Below, in pieces: positions 61,963-64,000 of a stretch of 64,000 bases of DNA. Location: the NCBI RefSeq assembly GCF_000826105.1, contig NZ_CCYK01000004.1, positions 62,001-126,000 on the forward strand, written 5' to 3'. The notes below the pieces were generated by a model that was not told the origin of the DNA, searched no databases, and was given only the letters and a program-made list of their open reading frames with translations. The stretch comes from Pseudomonas massiliensis. GTDB lineage: Bacteria > Pseudomonadota > Gammaproteobacteria > Pseudomonadales > Pseudomonadaceae. Within the stretch, counting starts at the first letter, position 1; the number at the start of each line of letters is the position of its first letter. The position numbers and the translations under genes were made by a program.

Positions 61963-63313
61963 GATCAGCCTCCGGAAGAACGTGGGCGACGGTGAGTCGG
62001 TCGCGGCTGAAGTAGGTTTGCGCGGCCTGGCGGATATCGGCCGGCGTGACCTGGCCGAGGGCCTGGACCTCGCTGTCGAGCAGGGTCCAGGGCAGCCCGG
62101 CGGTTTCCAACTGACCGATGGCCGTGGCCTGGGAGGTGATCGAGTCTTGGTCGTAGACCAGCCCGGCGATGTATTGCACGCGGACCCGTTCCAGTTCCTC
62201 GGCCGACGGCGCGGTGCGCTTGAGTTCGTCGAGCAGCCCCCAGAGCGCCTTCTCGGCAGCGGCCACTGTCTTGCCTTTCTCGGTGTTGGGGGTGGCCGAG
62301 AGGATGAACAGGCTATCGCCACGATTGTAAGCGTCGTAGCTGGCCGAGGCTCCGGTCACTACTTCGGCGCCGCGTTCGAGTCGCGCGGCCATGCGGGCGC
62401 TGTAGCCGCCATCGAGCAAGGCCACCAGCAAGCGCAGCGCGGAGACCGAGCGAGGGTCGGTGGCTGTTGCCGCGCCCGGGACGTTGAACGCCATCAGCAC
62501 GCTTGGCAGTTGTGTGCGTACCCGCAGCGTCAGCCGCCGTTCGCCAGGTTGGGCCAGTTCGACCGGACGCTTGGCCGCCGGTACTGGCCGTTGCGGGATG
62601 GGGCCGAAGAAACGCTCGGCCAAAGCCTTGACCTCCTCTGGCTGCACGTCGCCCACGACCACCAGGGTGGCGTTATTGGGGGCGTACCAGGTGCGATACC
62701 AGGCGCGCAGGTCATCGATGGTCATGCGCTGCAGGTCGACCATCCAGCCGATGGTCGGCGTGCGGTATCCCGACGACGGATAGGCGGCCGCCTTGAACAG
62801 CTCGAAGGCTTTCTGCGCGGGCTTGTCCTCGGTGCGCAGGCGGCGCTCTTCCTTGATCACCTCGATCTCCCGGGTGAACTCCGCCGGGGGCAGGGCAAGG
62901 GTAGCCATGCGATCGGCTTCCATTTCCAAGGCCACGGCCAGCCGATCCTTTGCAAGGACCTGGTAATAAGCCGTGTAATCGTCGCTGGTGAAAGCGTTCT
63001 CGTCCGCGCCCAGGTCGCGCAGTACCCGCGAGGCCTCGCCGGGGCCGAGCTTGCTGCTGCCCTTGAACATCATATGTTCCAGGGCATGGGACAGGCCCGT
63101 GTGGCCCGGCCCCTCGTAGCTCGAGCCCACCTTGTACCAGAGCTGCGAAACCACCACCGGCGCGCGGTGATCCTCGCGCACGATGATCTTCAGGCCGTTG
63201 GCGAGCTGGTATTCATGGGTGGGTTGAGCGGCCAGCGCAACGGTGGCCATGGAACAGCAGGCCAGGCTGGCCAGCCAGCTGGCGAAGCGGCGGGTGTGAG
63301 CGGTCATTTTCAC
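61955..63313 (-). CDS. M16 zinc metallopeptidase, catalytic type
   Basis: A 452-residue protein with a signal peptide (SWLASLACCSMATVALA) and the inverted zinc motif HALEH at residues 76-80 (H76, E79, H80). The second Glu ligand region (EIEVIKEERR) follows. It pairs with the inactive M16 subunit next door, as in PqqF/PqqL-like periplasmic pairs. The start is GTG at 63313 or ATG at 63307; AGG lies 7 bases before the GTG. Substrate unknown. Confidence 0.85.
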   Translation of the reverse strand: MKMTAHTRRFASWLASLACCSMATVALAAQPTHEYQLANGLKIIVREDHRAPVVVSQLWYKVGSSYEGPGHTGLSHALEHMMFKGSSKLGPGEASRVLRDLGADENAFTSDDYTAYYQVLAKDRLAVALEMEADRMATLALPPAEFTREIEVIKEERRLRTEDKPAQKAFELFKAAAYPSSGYRTPTIGWMVDLQRMTIDDLRAWYRTWYAPNNATLVVVGDVQPEEVKALAERFFGPIPQRPVPAAKRPVELAQPGERRLTLRVRTQLPSVLMAFNVPGAATATDPRSVSALRLLVALLDGGYSARMAARLERGAEVVTGASASYDAYNRGDSLFILSATPNTEKGKTVAAAEKALWGLLDELKRTAPSAEELERVRVQYIAGLVYDQDSITSQATAIGQLETAGLPWTLLDSEVQALGQVTPADIRQAAQTYFSRDRLTVAHVLPEADHE

Positions 63314-63491
63314 TACGGAACCTGTACGGATGCCCCCTGGCCTTAGCGTCGGCGGGCGAGGAGGTGCTAGGATACTGATCCGCCCGGTGGACGGCCACGC
63401 CTGTGGCCATGCTTTGCCAAGCGTCTCGGCGCAAAATGTTGCACGAACGCGCCGGGCGAAAAAAGGTCTGTTCTGCGACCTCCAGTTTCCC

Positions 63492-63515
63492 CGAAGCGCC
63501 CCGGCTGGCGCTTCG
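63492..63515 (+). promoter_or_regulatory. Hairpin in ftsY leader
   Basis: A perfect 9-bp stem CGAAGCGCC / GGCGCTTCG with loop CCGGCT lies 23 bases before the ftsY ATG. No T-run. Confidence 0.4.
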
Positions 63516-63538
63516 CTACCTTGAGATAGCCGCCCTTC

Positions 63539-64000
63539 ATGTTTGGTTCCAGTGACGATAAGAAGACCCCGGCCCAGGCCGGTGAGAAAAGAGGCCTGTT
63601 CGGCTGGCTGCGCAAGAAGCCGCAGGAGCCTGCTCCACAGCCTGTGGCCGAGCCTGCCCTGGCGAACGCTCCTGACGCCGCCGAAGTGGACGTCGAGCGT
63701 GCCGTGGAACTTGCCCCCGAGCCAACGCTGACCACCGAGGCGTCGGATTCAGTCCCGGCGCAAGTGGCGCCTGAAACCACGGCGCCCGAGCCACGGCTGG
63801 AGTTGCCGGTACCGGAAGAGCCGGTTGGCATCGCTCCAGAGCCGGAGCCCGCGCCGCTGCCGCCGCCCACGCCGGTGCAGGCCGCCCAGGCGGCCCAGGC
63901 CCTGATCCCCGCGGCGCCTGAACCTGCCATGCCTGCGTTCGAGCCGCAGATCGCGCCCCCAGCGCCCGTGGCTGGCGAGGCTACCAAGGTAGGCTTCTTC
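63539..64000 (+). CDS. ftsY: Signal recognition particle receptor FtsY, N-terminal part (partial)
   Basis: The ATG at 63539 opens a frame of 154 codons that runs off the window end. It begins MFGSSDDKKTPAQAGEKRGL and then has FGWLRKK followed by a long Ala/Pro/Glu-rich acidic stretch, the A domain of FtsY; it ends KVGFF, where the N domain begins. The acidic low-complexity part is typical of proteobacterial FtsY. It lies next to rsmD, as in Pseudomonas and E. coli, which supports the name although the GTPase domain is not visible. Confidence 0.85.
   Translation, partial: MFGSSDDKKTPAQAGEKRGLFGWLRKKPQEPAPQPVAEPALANAPDAAEVDVERAVELAPEPTLTTEASDSVPAQVAPETTAPEPRLELPVPEEPVGIAPEPEPAPLPPPTPVQAAQAAQALIPAAPEPAMPAFEPQIAPPAPVAGEATKVGFF

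Noticed and set aside
61919..63346. 475-residue open frame opposite the M16 peptidase genes
   Set aside because: Antisense to genes with clear family motifs; the translation is Arg/Gly-rich and has no signal or domain.
63367..63987. 206-residue Gly/Ser/Ala-rich frame on the minus strand
   Set aside because: It is the complement of the Ala/Pro/Glu-rich N-terminal part of ftsY.

Overview
The window is chromosomal DNA of a high-GC gammaproteobacterium, almost certainly a Pseudomonas of the P. putida group. The ssuEADCBF order ending in ssuF, the spuI / spuBCDEFGH polyamine locus, the LsfA-type 1-Cys peroxiredoxin and the serA, rpiA, ilvA, rppH, ptsP, lgt, thyA and coaD, rsmD, ftsY blocks are all Pseudomonas arrangements. 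No rRNA, tRNA, CRISPR array, prophage or insertion sequence was seen. About 60 genes fill almost all of the sequence.

Layout. 1-9 kb: the 3' end of a BetT-type choline transporter, a short-chain dehydrogenase, an exported alpha/beta hydrolase, the taurine operon tauABCD (minus strand), divergent lsfA, and a pitA phosphate transporter. 9.2-13.9 kb: the alkanesulfonate operon ssuEADCBF. The two sulfonate systems release sulfite from taurine and alkanesulfonates under sulfate starvation, and lsfA lies between them. 13.9-25 kb: a TetR regulator, then polyamine catabolism and uptake: spuI facing spuB, spuC, two PotF-type binding proteins (spuD, spuE) and the transporter spuFGH. 25-41 kb: housekeeping and small-metabolite genes: a hydrolase, a secreted DUF2059-like protein, a 2OG-Fe(II) oxygenase coupled to a DUF523/TudS-like protein, serA facing an FAH-family hydrolase, an SdiA-regulated-domain gene with a decayed tandem copy, rpiA facing ilvA, an HAD phosphatase, rppH-ptsP, a TANGO2-family gene, a TauE/SafE exporter, lgt and thyA. 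41-52 kb: cadR/cadA metal resistance, a GTPase/DUF3482-DUF2868 pair, folA, ilvD, mgtE and an MFS efflux gene. 52-64 kb: an RlmI-like rRNA methyltransferase, an HDOD protein, mutM, a small membrane protein, a ferredoxin, coaD, an orphan carrier protein with a divergent TetR regulator, sseA, a YheT-like hydrolase, rsmD, two M16 peptidase-family genes, and the 5' part of ftsY, which runs off the window end.

The less ordinary signals are: a stand-alone peptidyl/acyl carrier protein beside coaD; a 46-bp centre-symmetric dyad between serA and the FAH gene; a frameshifted relic of a tandem SdiA-regulated paralog; a cloverleaf-like fold plus intrinsic terminator after the rRNA methyltransferase gene; strong hairpins around both polyamine-binding-protein genes; a 12-copy His-Asp hexamer repeat in cadA; and REP-like repeats between convergent genes.
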